A stretch of 9,058 bases of DNA from an uncultured Actinomycetospora sp. (GCA_902805495.1 CADCTH010000239.1:1-9058), one strand, 5' to 3'; shown: positions 1 through 6,019, counted from the first letter of the stretch. The notes: a model not told the origin generated them from the sequence alone. Translations and numbers: made by a program.

Positions 1-33
1 ACCGACACCACCGACACCACCGACACCACCACC
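1..33 (+). repeat. Short tandem repeat coding Thr-Asp-Thr in the FtsY linker
   Basis: The nine-base unit ACCGACACC occurs three times in perfect tandem (1-27) and is followed by two more ACC codons. It is in frame with ftsY and encodes Thr-Asp-Thr units. It sits in the low-complexity linker before the N domain, where length variation would not disturb the reading frame. The repeat may extend left of the window. Confidence 0.7.
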
Positions 34-993
34 GCGGCGCCCGTCGCGCCCGGCGCGCCCACCGAGGAGATCGCGGCCGCCGAGGGCCGGCTCGAGCGCC
101 TGCGCGGGCGGCTCGGGCGCTCCCGGTCGACGCTCGGGCAGGGCCTGCTCGGCCTGCTCGGCGCCGGCGACCTCGACGAGGACTCGTGGGAGGAGGTCGA
201 GGACACGCTGCTCCTGGCCGACCTCGGCTCGGCGACGACGCAGGAGATCGTCGGCAAGCTCCGCGAGCGCATCGCGTCCCGCGGGGTCCGCACGCCCGAG
301 CAGGCCCGCGAGCTGCTGCGCGAGGTGCTGGTCGAGCAGCTCGGGCCGGACATGGAGCGCTCGGTGCGGGCGCTGTCCCACGACGGGCGGCCCGCGGTCG
401 TCCTCGTCGCCGGCGTCAACGGGACGGGGAAGACCACGACCACCGGCAAGCTCGCCCGCGTCCTCGTCGCCGGGGGCCACGTCGTGCTCCTCGGCGCCGC
501 GGACACCTTCCGGGCGGCCGCGGCCGAGCAGCTCGCCACCTGGGGCGAGCGCGCCGGCGCCGAGACCGTGCGCGGCAAGGAGGGCGCCGACCCCGCGAGC
601 GTCGCCTTCGACGCCGTGCGCCGGGGCACCGAGTCGGGCGTCGACGCCGTCCTGCTGGACACCGCGGGGCGCCTGCACACCAAGACCGGGCTGATGGACG
701 AGCTGGGCAAGGTCAAGCGGGTGGTCGAGCGCCAGGCCGAGGTCGACGAGGTGCTGCTGGTCCTCGACGCCACCACCGGCCAGAACGGGCTGACCCAGGC
801 GCGGGTCTTCCGCGAGGTCGTCGACGTGACCGGTGTCGTGCTCACCAAGCTCGACGGCACGGCCAAGGGCGGCATCGTGTTCCAGGTCCAGCGCGAGCTG
901 GGCGTGCCGGTCAAGCTCGTCGGCCTGGGCGAGGGACCCGACGACCTCGCCCCCTTCGAGCCCGGCGCCTTCGTGGACGCGCTGCTGCGCTGA
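1..993 (+). CDS. ftsY: FtsY, signal recognition particle receptor GTPase (5' end missing)
   Basis: FtsY is the SRP receptor. At the inner face of the membrane it forms a GTP-dependent heterodimer with Ffh and hands ribosome-nascent chains to SecYEG. The frame is open from base 1, so the start and any N-terminal membrane or acidic A region lie outside. The 330 visible residues begin with a Thr/Asp/Ala/Pro-rich linker (about 1-25), followed by the helical N domain (about 28-120) and the G domain. Visible motifs are the P-loop GVNGTGKT (138-145), the SRP-type DTFRAAA (168-174), DTAGR (220-224), TKLDGTAKGG (282-291) and the closing GLGEGPDDLAPF (308-319). GVNGTGKT and GEGPDDL are typical of FtsY, whereas Ffh has GLQGSGKT. 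The partner ffh lies about 5 kb downstream on the same strand. The stop is TGA at 991-993. Confidence 0.97.
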   Translation, partial: TDTTDTTDTTTAAPVAPGAPTEEIAAAEGRLERLRGRLGRSRSTLGQGLLGLLGAGDLDEDSWEEVEDTLLLADLGSATTQEIVGKLRERIASRGVRTPEQARELLREVLVEQLGPDMERSVRALSHDGRPAVVLVAGVNGTGKTTTTGKLARVLVAGGHVVLLGAADTFRAAAAEQLATWGERAGAETVRGKEGADPASVAFDAVRRGTESGVDAVLLDTAGRLHTKTGLMDELGKVKRVVERQAEVDEVLLVLDATTGQNGLTQARVFREVVDVTGVVLTKLDGTAKGGIVFQVQRELGVPVKLVGLGEGPDDLAPFEPGAFVDALLR

Positions 994-1019
994 CCCCGGT
1001 CGGTGTCGGGGGCCGCTCC

Positions 1020-1025
1020 TACGCT
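1020..1025 (+). promoter_or_regulatory. Candidate -10 element (TACGCT) for a leaderless VOC gene transcript
   Basis: TACGCT fits the actinobacterial TAnnnT pattern and ends six bases before the ATG at 1032. Transcription would then start at or next to the A of the start codon. No Shine-Dalgarno sequence precedes this ATG, which agrees with a leaderless transcript. I see no good -35 element. The same arrangement recurs at two other starts in this window. Confidence 0.5.
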
Positions 1026-1031
1026 GCGGCC

Positions 1032-1421
1032 ATGTCCGGCATCGCCCGCCTGCAGCTGACCGTCCTCGACAGCCCGGAGCCCCTGGCGCTCGCGCGCTTC
1101 TACGCGGCGCTCGTCGGGCTCCCGATCAACGAGTCCGGGACCGACCACGACTGGGTCGAGCTCGACGGCGGCGGGGGACCGGCCCTGGCCTTCCAGCTCG
1201 CCCCGGCGCGCACGCCGCCCGCGTGGCCCGAGGACTGCGCGCTGCAGAGCCACCTCGACCTCGAGGTGGACGATCTCGACGCCGGCGAGGCCGCGGTGCT
1301 CGACGCCGGGGCGACGAAGACCGCCCACCAGCCGGGCGAGACCTTCCGCGTCTTCCTCGACCCCGACGGCAACCCCTTCTGCCTCGTGCTCACCCCGTCC
1401 CGGGCGCCGGGTGGTGCGTGA
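1032..1421 (+). CDS. Small VOC-superfamily (glyoxalase-like domain) protein
   Basis: The predicted protein has 129 residues, the size of a single-domain vicinal oxygen chelate protein with two beta-alpha-beta-beta-beta modules. The first module begins ARLQLTVLDSPEPLALARFY (about 5-24). The second contains SHLDLEVDDLDAGEAAVLDAGA (about 73-94) and ends with FRVFLDPDGNPFCLVL (105-120), the characteristic closing strand of glyoxalase-like domains. His74 is a possible metal ligand. Members include dioxygenases, lyases and resistance proteins; the substrate cannot be read from the sequence and most actinobacterial relatives are uncharacterised. The ATG at 1032 is chosen because the VOC fold begins directly after it and a -10 element sits just upstream. 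It starts 38 bases after ftsY but probably has its own promoter. Confidence 0.9.
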   Translation: MSGIARLQLTVLDSPEPLALARFYAALVGLPINESGTDHDWVELDGGGGPALAFQLAPARTPPAWPEDCALQSHLDLEVDDLDAGEAAVLDAGATKTAHQPGETFRVFLDPDGNPFCLVLTPSRAPGGA

Positions 1422-1436
1422 GAAGGTGTGCTCCGA

Positions 1437-1457
1437 ACGGGCCGCCGTCGTGCCCGT
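1437..1457 (+). terminator. Weak hairpin after the VOC gene, possible terminator
   Basis: ACGGGC (1437-1442) and GCCCGT (1452-1457) form a perfect 6-bp inverted repeat around a 9-base loop, 15 bases after the VOC stop. There is no T-tract. In DNA this GC-rich a 6-bp repeat can arise by chance, so the terminator reading is tentative. Its position after a stop codon and before a regulatory region is the main support. Confidence 0.25.
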
Positions 1458-1531
1458 CCGGGGCGTGTGATCGCGCAGTGTCATGACCTGCGTCTCGCGC
1501 CGAGGGGTGTCGGCCCGGGATGTCCGCCCGG

Positions 1532-1547
1532 GAAACACGAACGTCAC
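1532..1547 (+). promoter_or_regulatory. Second GlnR-like half-site pair upstream of amtB
   Basis: GAAAC (1532-1536), six bases, then GTCAC (1543-1547) reproduces the inner part (GaAAC-n6-gTnAC) of the four-element actinomycete GlnR consensus gTnAC-n6-GaAAC-n6-gTnAC-n6-GaAAC. The elements expected on either side are not recognisable. It is one base out of the 22-base phase with the better site at 1564-1601. It could be a weaker additional GlnR site or chance. Confidence 0.4.
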
Positions 1548-1555
1548 ATCGTTCG
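1538..1555. repeat. 18-bp dyad CGAACG-n6-CGTTCG upstream of amtB
   Basis: CGAACG (1538-1543) and CGTTCG (1550-1555) are perfect reverse complements separated by six bases. The spacing places the two arms on one face of the DNA, as for a dimeric repressor, and the dyad overlaps the upstream GlnR-like pair. It does not resemble the AmtR operator. No regulator is assigned. Confidence 0.35.
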
Positions 1556-1563
1556 AGGCCCTG

Positions 1564-1601
1564 TTAACTGCGGCGAAACGAGCAGCGCCGCTGCGCGAAA
1601 C
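1564..1601 (+). promoter_or_regulatory. GlnR-like operator of the amtB-glnB operon
   Basis: TTAAC (1564-1568), six bases, GAAAC (1575-1579), then seventeen bases, GAAAC (1597-1601). Three of the four elements of the GlnR consensus gTnAC-n6-GaAAC-n6-gTnAC-n6-GaAAC are therefore present at exact spacing; only the third (1586-1590, CGCCG) does not fit. GlnR is the OmpR-family activator of nitrogen genes in Streptomyces, Mycobacterium and Amycolatopsis, where amtB-glnK/glnB-glnD is a classical target (established). The site lies 60-97 bases before the amtB start. A poor -10 candidate (CATCCT, 1612-1617) would centre the box near -43, suitable for activation, but that promoter assignment is inference. 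Confidence 0.6.
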
Positions 1602-1643
1602 ACGCCGTCTCCATCCTTCTCTCGCAGTGAGCACGACAGGAGC

Positions 1644-1650
1644 AGGAGGG
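1644..1650 (+). promoter_or_regulatory. Strong ribosome binding site of amtB
   Basis: AGGAGGG lies ten bases before the GTG at 1661. It selects this GTG as the start, and the resulting N terminus MPELNAGSTAWVL fits actinobacterial ammonium transporters. Confidence 0.75.
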
Positions 1651-1660
1651 ACGAGCCGAC

Positions 1661-3052
1661 GTGCCAGAACTCAACGCAGGTAGTACCGCGTGGGTCCTCG
1701 CCAGCGCTGCGCTGGTGATGCTGATGACCCCCGGACTGGCCTTCTTCTACGGCGGCATGGTCCGCTCTCGCAGTGTCCTGAACATGCTCATGATGAACTT
1801 CATGTGCCTGGCGATCGTCGGGGTGCTGTGGTGCCTCTACGGCTTCTCGCTCGCGTTCGGCAACGACGCCTTCGGTGGCCTCATCGGGAACTTCGACTTC
1901 CTGGGCATGGGCGGCATGGGGAGCGCCGACGCGCCGACGCTGATCGGCACCGCGCCGGACACCATCCCGATCTGGGCCTTCGCGATGTTCCAGCTGATGT
2001 TCGCCGTCATCACGCCGGCGCTCATCTCGGGCGCGCTGCCCGACCGCGTCAAGTTCTGGGGCTGGTCGCTGTTCGTGGCCCTCTGGGCGACGCTCGTCTA
2101 CTTCCCCGTGGCCCACTGGGTGTTCTCGTTCGACGGGAGCACCGCGGAGGCCGGCGGCTGGATCGCCAACACCCTCGGTGGCCTGATCGCCGAGGACGGC
2201 GCGGTGCTCGACTTCGCCGGTGGCACCGCGGTGCACATCAACGCCGGTGCCGCGGGCCTCGCGGTCGCGCTGATCGTCGGCAAGCGCCGCGGCTGGCCGC
2301 GTGACCCGGGCCGTCCGCACAGCCTGCCGTTCGTCCTGCTCGGCGCCTCGCTGCTGTGGTTCGGCTGGTTCGGCTTCAACGCCGGCTCCGCCCTGGGTGC
2401 CAACGTCAACGCCGCCATCGCGTTCGCCAACACCATGCTCGCCACCTCGGCCGCCCTCATCGGCTGGCTGATCGTCGAGCAGGTCCGCGACGGCAAGCCC
2501 ACCACGCTCGGCGCCGCCTCCGGTGCGGTCGCCGGCCTGGTCGCCATCACCCCGGCCTGTGCGTTCGTCAACCCGATGGGCGCCCTCGCGATCGGCCTCA
2601 TCGCCGGTGCGCTCTGCGCCCTCGCCGTGTCGCTGAAGTTCAAGCTCGGCTTCGACGACTCGCTCGACGTGGTCGCCGTCCACCTGGTCGGTGGCCTCTG
2701 GGGCACGATCTCGCTGGGCTTCTTCGCCACCTCGTCGCTGAACTCGGCCAGCGCGGACGGCCTGTTCTACGGCGGCGGCTTCAGCCAGCTGATCATCCAG
2801 CTCATCGCCGCGGTCGCGGTCATGGCCTACTCGTTCGTGGTCACGCTCATCATCGCCGTGGTGGTCAAGGGCACCGTCGGCCTGCGAGTCTCTGACGAGG
2901 ACGAGAGCACCGGCATCGACGAGTCGCAGCACGCGGAGTCCGGGTACGACTACTCCGGCCTGCGCATCGGTGGCTCCAGCAGCTCGATCTTCGAGTCCTC
3001 CGCTGCCGGTGACCGCGTCGCCGCCACCCCGAGGGAGGGTTCCACGCCGTGA
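1661..3052 (+). CDS. amtB: AmtB, ammonium transporter (Amt/Rh family)
   Basis: This 463-residue integral membrane protein belongs to the Amt family, which forms trimers with one ammonia-conducting pore per subunit. The family signature DFAGGTAVH is at 184-192. His192 (VHINAG) and His341 (VAVHLVGG) are the expected twin pore histidines, and AFAMFQLMFAVITPALISG (106-124) matches the pore entry helix with the gating phenylalanine. About eleven membrane segments span residues 10-405. The cytosolic tail (about 406-463) begins with the conserved GLRVSDEDE and continues to YDYSGLRI, the part through which PII docks; it ends in a Ser-rich extension. The N terminus starts with GTG behind a strong ribosome binding site. 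The stop overlaps the glnB start (GTGA, 3049-3052), so the two are coupled. The GlnR-like operator upstream suggests induction under nitrogen limitation. Confidence 0.97.
   Translation: MPELNAGSTAWVLASAALVMLMTPGLAFFYGGMVRSRSVLNMLMMNFMCLAIVGVLWCLYGFSLAFGNDAFGGLIGNFDFLGMGGMGSADAPTLIGTAPDTIPIWAFAMFQLMFAVITPALISGALPDRVKFWGWSLFVALWATLVYFPVAHWVFSFDGSTAEAGGWIANTLGGLIAEDGAVLDFAGGTAVHINAGAAGLAVALIVGKRRGWPRDPGRPHSLPFVLLGASLLWFGWFGFNAGSALGANVNAAIAFANTMLATSAALIGWLIVEQVRDGKPTTLGAASGAVAGLVAITPACAFVNPMGALAIGLIAGALCALAVSLKFKLGFDDSLDVVAVHLVGGLWGTISLGFFATSSLNSASADGLFYGGGFSQLIIQLIAAVAVMAYSFVVTLIIAVVVKGTVGLRVSDEDESTGIDESQHAESGYDYSGLRIGGSSSSIFESSAAGDRVAATPREGSTP
3034..3039 (+). promoter_or_regulatory. Ribosome binding site of glnB inside the amtB 3' end
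   Basis: GGAGGG lies nine bases before the GTG at 3049, inside the last codons of amtB. This spacing favours GTG 3049 over the ATG at 3055, and the resulting N terminus MKMVTAIIKPF is the usual PII start. Confidence 0.75.
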
Positions 3053-3387
3053 AGATGGTGACCGCGATCATCAAGCCGTTCGTGCTGGAGGACGTCAAGG
3101 GCGCCCTCGAGCAGCTCGGGGTCCTGGGCATGAACGTCAGCGAGGTCCAGGGCTACGGCCGCCAGAAGGGCCACACCGAGGTCTACCGGGGTGCCGAGTA
3201 CTCGGTGGACTTCGTGCCCAAGGTCCGCATCGAGGTCGTCACCGACGACAGCGCCGCCGAGAAGGTCGTCGACGCGATCGCCGAGACCGCCCGCACCGGC
3301 AAGATCGGTGACGGCAAGGTCTGGGTGACCCCCGTCGAGACCGTGGTGCGCGTGCGCACCGGCGAGCGCGGGGCCGACGCCCTGTAA
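3049..3387 (+). CDS. glnB: PII nitrogen regulatory protein (GlnB/GlnK)
   Basis: The 112 residues match the standard PII length. PII is a trimer that binds ATP/ADP and 2-oxoglutarate and controls partners such as AmtB. Visible features are the N-terminal MKMVTAIIKPF, the T-loop with YRGAEY at 46-51 (the PII signature, ending in the modifiable Tyr51), Gln39, Lys58 (VPKVRIEVV), TGKIGDGK at 83-90 and Arg101/Arg103 in the C-terminal nucleotide-binding segment. All key residues are present. In actinobacteria Tyr51 is adenylylated by GlnD rather than uridylylated, and the protein linked to amtB is often called GlnK. The symbol glnB follows mycobacterial usage; glnK would be equally valid. It is co-translated with amtB and followed by a strong hairpin. 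Confidence 0.97.
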   Translation: MKMVTAIIKPFVLEDVKGALEQLGVLGMNVSEVQGYGRQKGHTEVYRGAEYSVDFVPKVRIEVVTDDSAAEKVVDAIAETARTGKIGDGKVWVTPVETVVRVRTGERGADAL

Positions 3388-3398
3388 CCGCCATCCAC

Positions 3399-3439
3399 GA
3401 CGACGGCGCCGGGTCCCCCAGGGGCCCGGCGCCGTCGTC
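3399..3439 (+). terminator. 15-bp hairpin between glnB and glnD, probable terminator or attenuator
   Basis: Bases 3399-3413 and 3425-3439 form a perfect 15-bp inverted repeat with an 11-base loop, starting 11 bases after the glnB stop. It is very GC-rich and lacks a T-tract, like many actinobacterial terminators. It lies within what is usually one amt-glnB-glnD operon, so it may give partial termination, protect the amtB-glnB mRNA 3' end, or separate glnD expression. The glnD ribosome binding site begins 19 bases after the stem. Confidence 0.75.
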
Positions 3440-3473
3440 TCAGCACGGGCGTACGGGTGGAGAGGACACAGGG

Positions 3474-4553
3474 ATGGCCACGGACGCGCAGCGCAGCGCA
3501 GCGTCGGGCAACGGGGTGCCGTCGAGCCTCGACGACGAGCGCGGGACCACCAACGGCGACGCCGTCGACCTCGTCCGGGCCCGCGCCGCCCTGCTCGACC
3601 CGCCGCCCGGGGCCCGGCGGCTGGGGCCGGCGGGCCTCCGCGAGGCCCTGGTGGAGCTGCACGACTTCTGGCTCTCGACGCGCGCGGCCGCGGTCGGGGT
3701 GGGGGAGGGCTCGGCGCTGATCGCGGTGGGCGCCCTGGGCCGCCAGGAGCTGGCGCCGTACTCCGACCTCGACCTCGTGCTGGTGCACGAGGCCCGCGGT
3801 CGTCGCGGCGACGACCGTGAGCGGATCGGCCGGGTCGCCGACGCCCTCTGGTACCCGCTGTGGGACGCCGGGATCGGGCTCGACCACTCGGTGCGCACGG
3901 TGGGCGAGGCCATCGAGGTGGCCACCACCGACCTGCGGGTGGCCCTGGGCCTGCTCGAGGCGCGGCACATCGCGGGCGACCCGGAGCTCACCGAGCGCCT
4001 GGCCGCCACCGCCCGCCAGGCCTGGCGGGCCGGCATCCGCGGACGCTTCGACGACCTCGTCGACACCACCCGCACGCGGTGGGCGCGCTCGGGCGAGGTC
4101 GCGCACCGCATCGAGCCCGACCTCAAGAACGGCCACGGGGGCCTGCGCGACATCCAGCTGCTCGACGCGCTGGCCGCGGCGCAGCTGGTGGACCGGCCCA
4201 CCGTCGACGTCCAGGACGCGCGCCGGCTGATGCTCGACCTGCGCGTCGAGCTGCACCGCCGGGCCGGCCGGGCGCGCGACGTGCTGCAGGCCGAGGACGC
4301 CCACGAGGTGGTCGCCGCGGCGGCCGCCGACCTCGGGGTGACCGACCGCTTCGACCTCGCCCGCGCGCTCTCGGGCGCCGCGCGCACCGTCGTCTTCGCC
4401 ACCGACACCGCCCTGCGCTCGGCGCGAAACGCGCTCCCGCGCCGGGGGCTGGCCGCGCTGCGCCGCACGCCCGCGCGCCGACCGCTGGACGACGGGGTGG
4501 TCGAACACGCCGGGGAAGTGGTGCTCGCCCGCGACGCGCAGGTGACGCGCTAG
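3474..4553 (+). CDS. glnD: GlnD N-terminal part: PII nucleotidyltransferase domain, ended by an in-frame TAG
   Basis: GlnD modifies Tyr51 of PII (adenylylation in actinobacteria) and reverses this with its HD domain. This 359-residue piece starts at ATG 3474, behind GGAGAGGA (3459-3466) at seven bases. It carries a variable N-terminal region (1-50) and the nucleotidyltransferase core with VGALGRQELAPYSDLDLVLV (85-104), where Asp98 and Asp100 are the metal ligands. The conserved linker domain follows, with EPDLKNGHGGLRDIQ (214-228), and the piece ends in GVVEHAGEVVLARDAQVTR. It stops at TAG 4551-4553. The same frame continues directly into the HD and ACT domains, so as one gene glnD would run 3474-5936 (820 codons before the final stop), the usual length of full GlnD. 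This is either a nonsense-interrupted gene, a sequence error or a true split. Alone, this piece lacks the demodifying and glutamine-sensing domains. Confidence 0.88.
   Translation: MATDAQRSAASGNGVPSSLDDERGTTNGDAVDLVRARAALLDPPPGARRLGPAGLREALVELHDFWLSTRAAAVGVGEGSALIAVGALGRQELAPYSDLDLVLVHEARGRRGDDRERIGRVADALWYPLWDAGIGLDHSVRTVGEAIEVATTDLRVALGLLEARHIAGDPELTERLAATARQAWRAGIRGRFDDLVDTTRTRWARSGEVAHRIEPDLKNGHGGLRDIQLLDALAAAQLVDRPTVDVQDARRLMLDLRVELHRRAGRARDVLQAEDAHEVVAAAAADLGVTDRFDLARALSGAARTVVFATDTALRSARNALPRRGLAALRRTPARRPLDDGVVEHAGEVVLARDAQVTR
4551..4553 (+). other. In-frame amber codon interrupting glnD
   Basis: TAG at 4551-4553 is codon 360 counted from ATG 3474, and the downstream open frame is in the same phase (4563 minus 3474 is divisible by three). 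Sequence on both sides aligns with the GlnD family without a visible gap (ARDAQVTR, stop, PALVLRLAA), so this looks like a codon replacement and not an indel. It lies in the hexamer GCTAGC. Confidence 0.85.
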
Positions 4554-4562
4554 CCGGCGCTG

Positions 4563-5936
4563 GTGCTGCGCCTCGCGGCGACCGCGGCCCGCACGGGCCT
4601 GCCGATCGGCGCGAGCACCCTGCACCGCCTGGCCGAGGCCGCCCCGGAGCTGCGCGAGCCGTGGCCACGGGCGGCGCTCTCGGAGCTGCTCGCCCTGCTC
4701 GGGGCCGGCGACGGGGTGGTCGACGTGGTCGAGGCGCTCGACCGCACCGGTCTGTGGGGGCGGCTGTTCCCCGAATGGGGCGCGGTGCGCGACCTGCCCC
4801 CGCGCGACCGCCAGCACGTGTGGACCGTCGACCGCCACCTCGTCGAGGTGACGCGCCGCGCCGCCGAGCTGACGACGCGGGTGTCGCGCGCGGACCTGCT
4901 GCTGCTGGGCGCGCTGCTGCACGACATCGGCAAGGGCCGCGACGAGGACCACTCCGAGGTCGGCGAGCGCCTGGCCCGCCACATCGGGCGCCGCCTGGGG
5001 CTCTGGTCCGCCGACGTCGAGATCCTGGCGTCGATGGTGCGCCACCACCTGCTGCTGCCCCACACCGCGTCGCGCCGCGACCCGGAGGACCCGGCCACCG
5101 TCGAGCGGGTCGTCGAGACCCTGGGCGCCGACCCGGTGCTGCTCGAGCTGCTGCACGCGCTGGCCGAGGCCGACTCGCTGGGCACCGGGCCGGGCGTGTG
5201 GACGCCCTGGCGCGCGACGCTCATGGGCGACCTGGTGCGCCGCTGCCGCGTCGTGATGTCCGGGGGGCCGGTGCCCGGGCCGTCGCCGCTGTCGGAGGAC
5301 GCCCTCGACCTCGCGCAACGGGTGGCCGAGAGCGGGCAGCCCGAGGTCTCGATCTCCGGCGAGGGCGAGCTGACCACCATCACCATGACCGTCGCCGCGC
5401 CCGACCGCCCCGGCCTGCTCTCGCGCGCCGCCGGGGTGCTCGCGCTGCACTCGCTGCAGGTCCACACCGCCGACCTCGGGGAGCACGACGGTGTCGCCGT
5501 CGACGCGTTCTCGGTGTCACCGCGCTTCGGGCGCCTGCCCGAGGCGTCGCTGCTGCGCGAGGACCTGGTGCGCGTGCTGCGGGGCTCGCTGGACCTGCCC
5601 GCGCGGCTCGCCGCCAAGGAGCGCGACTACGACCGGCCGGGCCCGGCGCCCGCGCCGAGCCGCGTGGTGTGGTTCGACGACGAGGCCACGGGCGCGGTCG
5701 TCCTCGAGCTCCGCACGAACAACCGCATCGGCCTGCTCTACCGCGTCGCCGAGGCGCTCGAGGGTCAGGGCCTCGACGTGCGCTGGGCGCGGGTGTCGAC
5801 GCTGGGCAGCTCGGTGCTCGACGCCTTCTGCCTGGAGACCGCGGAGCACGCCGGCCTGGGGCCGGAACGGCGTCAGGCCGTGGAGGACGCGGTGCTGGGG
5901 GCGGCGACGGGTGGGCACGCCGCGCCCGCCTCATGA
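4563..5936 (+). CDS. glnD: GlnD C-terminal part: HD phosphohydrolase plus two ACT domains
   Basis: This is the remaining 457 residues of GlnD in the same frame as the N-terminal piece. The HD domain has RQHVWTVDRHL (83-93), the HD pair in LLHDIGKG (His120, Asp121), RHHLLLPHTASRRD (160-173) and AEADSLGTGPGVWTPWR (201-217); it removes the modifying group from PII. Two ACT domains follow, around 272-345 (TITMTVAAPDRPGLLSRAA) and 378-450 (AVVLELRTNNRIGLLYRVAEAL); in GlnD they sense glutamine. All key residues are intact and there is no further stop or frameshift. If translated separately, GTG 4563 is the first possible start, nine bases after the amber codon, but no convincing ribosome binding site precedes it; re-initiation or readthrough would be needed. 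Otherwise it is the untranslated remainder of a broken gene. The stop is TGA at 5934-5936. Confidence 0.85.
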   Translation: MLRLAATAARTGLPIGASTLHRLAEAAPELREPWPRAALSELLALLGAGDGVVDVVEALDRTGLWGRLFPEWGAVRDLPPRDRQHVWTVDRHLVEVTRRAAELTTRVSRADLLLLGALLHDIGKGRDEDHSEVGERLARHIGRRLGLWSADVEILASMVRHHLLLPHTASRRDPEDPATVERVVETLGADPVLLELLHALAEADSLGTGPGVWTPWRATLMGDLVRRCRVVMSGGPVPGPSPLSEDALDLAQRVAESGQPEVSISGEGELTTITMTVAAPDRPGLLSRAAGVLALHSLQVHTADLGEHDGVAVDAFSVSPRFGRLPEASLLREDLVRVLRGSLDLPARLAAKERDYDRPGPAPAPSRVVWFDDEATGAVVLELRTNNRIGLLYRVAEALEGQGLDVRWARVSTLGSSVLDAFCLETAEHAGLGPERRQAVEDAVLGAATGGHAAPAS

Positions 5937-5950
5937 GGGCCGTGAGGCGG
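5926..5950 (+). terminator. Hairpin across the glnD stop codon
   Basis: CCGCCTCA (5926-5933) and TGAGGCGG (5943-5950) form a perfect 8-bp stem with a 9-base loop that contains the glnD TGA. There is no T-tract. It may terminate or pause the glnD transcript. Its right arm overlaps the -35 candidate of the ffh promoter, so the element could also be an operator. Confidence 0.45.
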
Positions 5951-5971
5951 CCCCGACGCGGCGGTTAAGCT
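5942..5971 (+). promoter_or_regulatory. Candidate promoter of ffh
   Basis: GTGAGG (5942-5947) as a -35 and TAAGCT (5966-5971) as a -10 are separated by 18 bases. TAAGCT fits TAnnnT and lies in one of the few AT-richer spots of the gap. Transcription would begin near 5978 and give a leader of about 55 bases before ffh. The -35 match is only partial. Confidence 0.45.
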
Positions 5972-5988
5972 GGAACGAAGTCCCCGCA

Positions 5989-6002
5989 GGTCCTCCGGGA
6001 CC
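5989..6002 (+). other. Small UNCG-type hairpin in the ffh leader
   Basis: GGTCC (5989-5993) and GGACC (5998-6002) enclose TCCG. In RNA this is a five-pair stem closed by C-G around UCCG, a member of the stable UNCG tetraloops. It lies 18 bases before the ffh ribosome binding site. Function is unknown and the stem is short. Confidence 0.3.
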
Positions 6003-6019
6003 CTCGGCGCGCGCTACCC

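Noticed and set aside
186..1421. An apparent long plus-strand frame joining an Arg-rich stretch to the VOC protein
   Set aside because: Its first part is an off-frame reading of ftsY. Only the part from ATG 1032 has a recognisable fold.
1514..1533. Repeated CCCGGGA motifs (1514-1520 and 1527-1533) as an operator
   Set aside because: CCCGGG is a common palindrome in DNA of this composition, and nothing else supports a binding site.
1544..2932. A 462-residue open frame on the minus strand opposite amtB
   Set aside because: The translation is highly charged low-complexity sequence and mirrors the amtB codons. There is no domain or start signal.
4551..4553. Pyrrolysine or another recoded amino acid at the glnD TAG
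   Set aside because: GlnD enzymes have no catalytic site in this linker, and no pyrrolysine genes are visible. A nonsense change, error or split gene is simpler.
3183..5486. A 767-residue open frame on the minus strand opposite glnB and glnD
   Set aside because: It is opposite two strongly recognisable genes. Its Arg/Gly/Ala/His-rich translation shows no domain, and long antisense frames are expected where third codon positions are almost all G or C.
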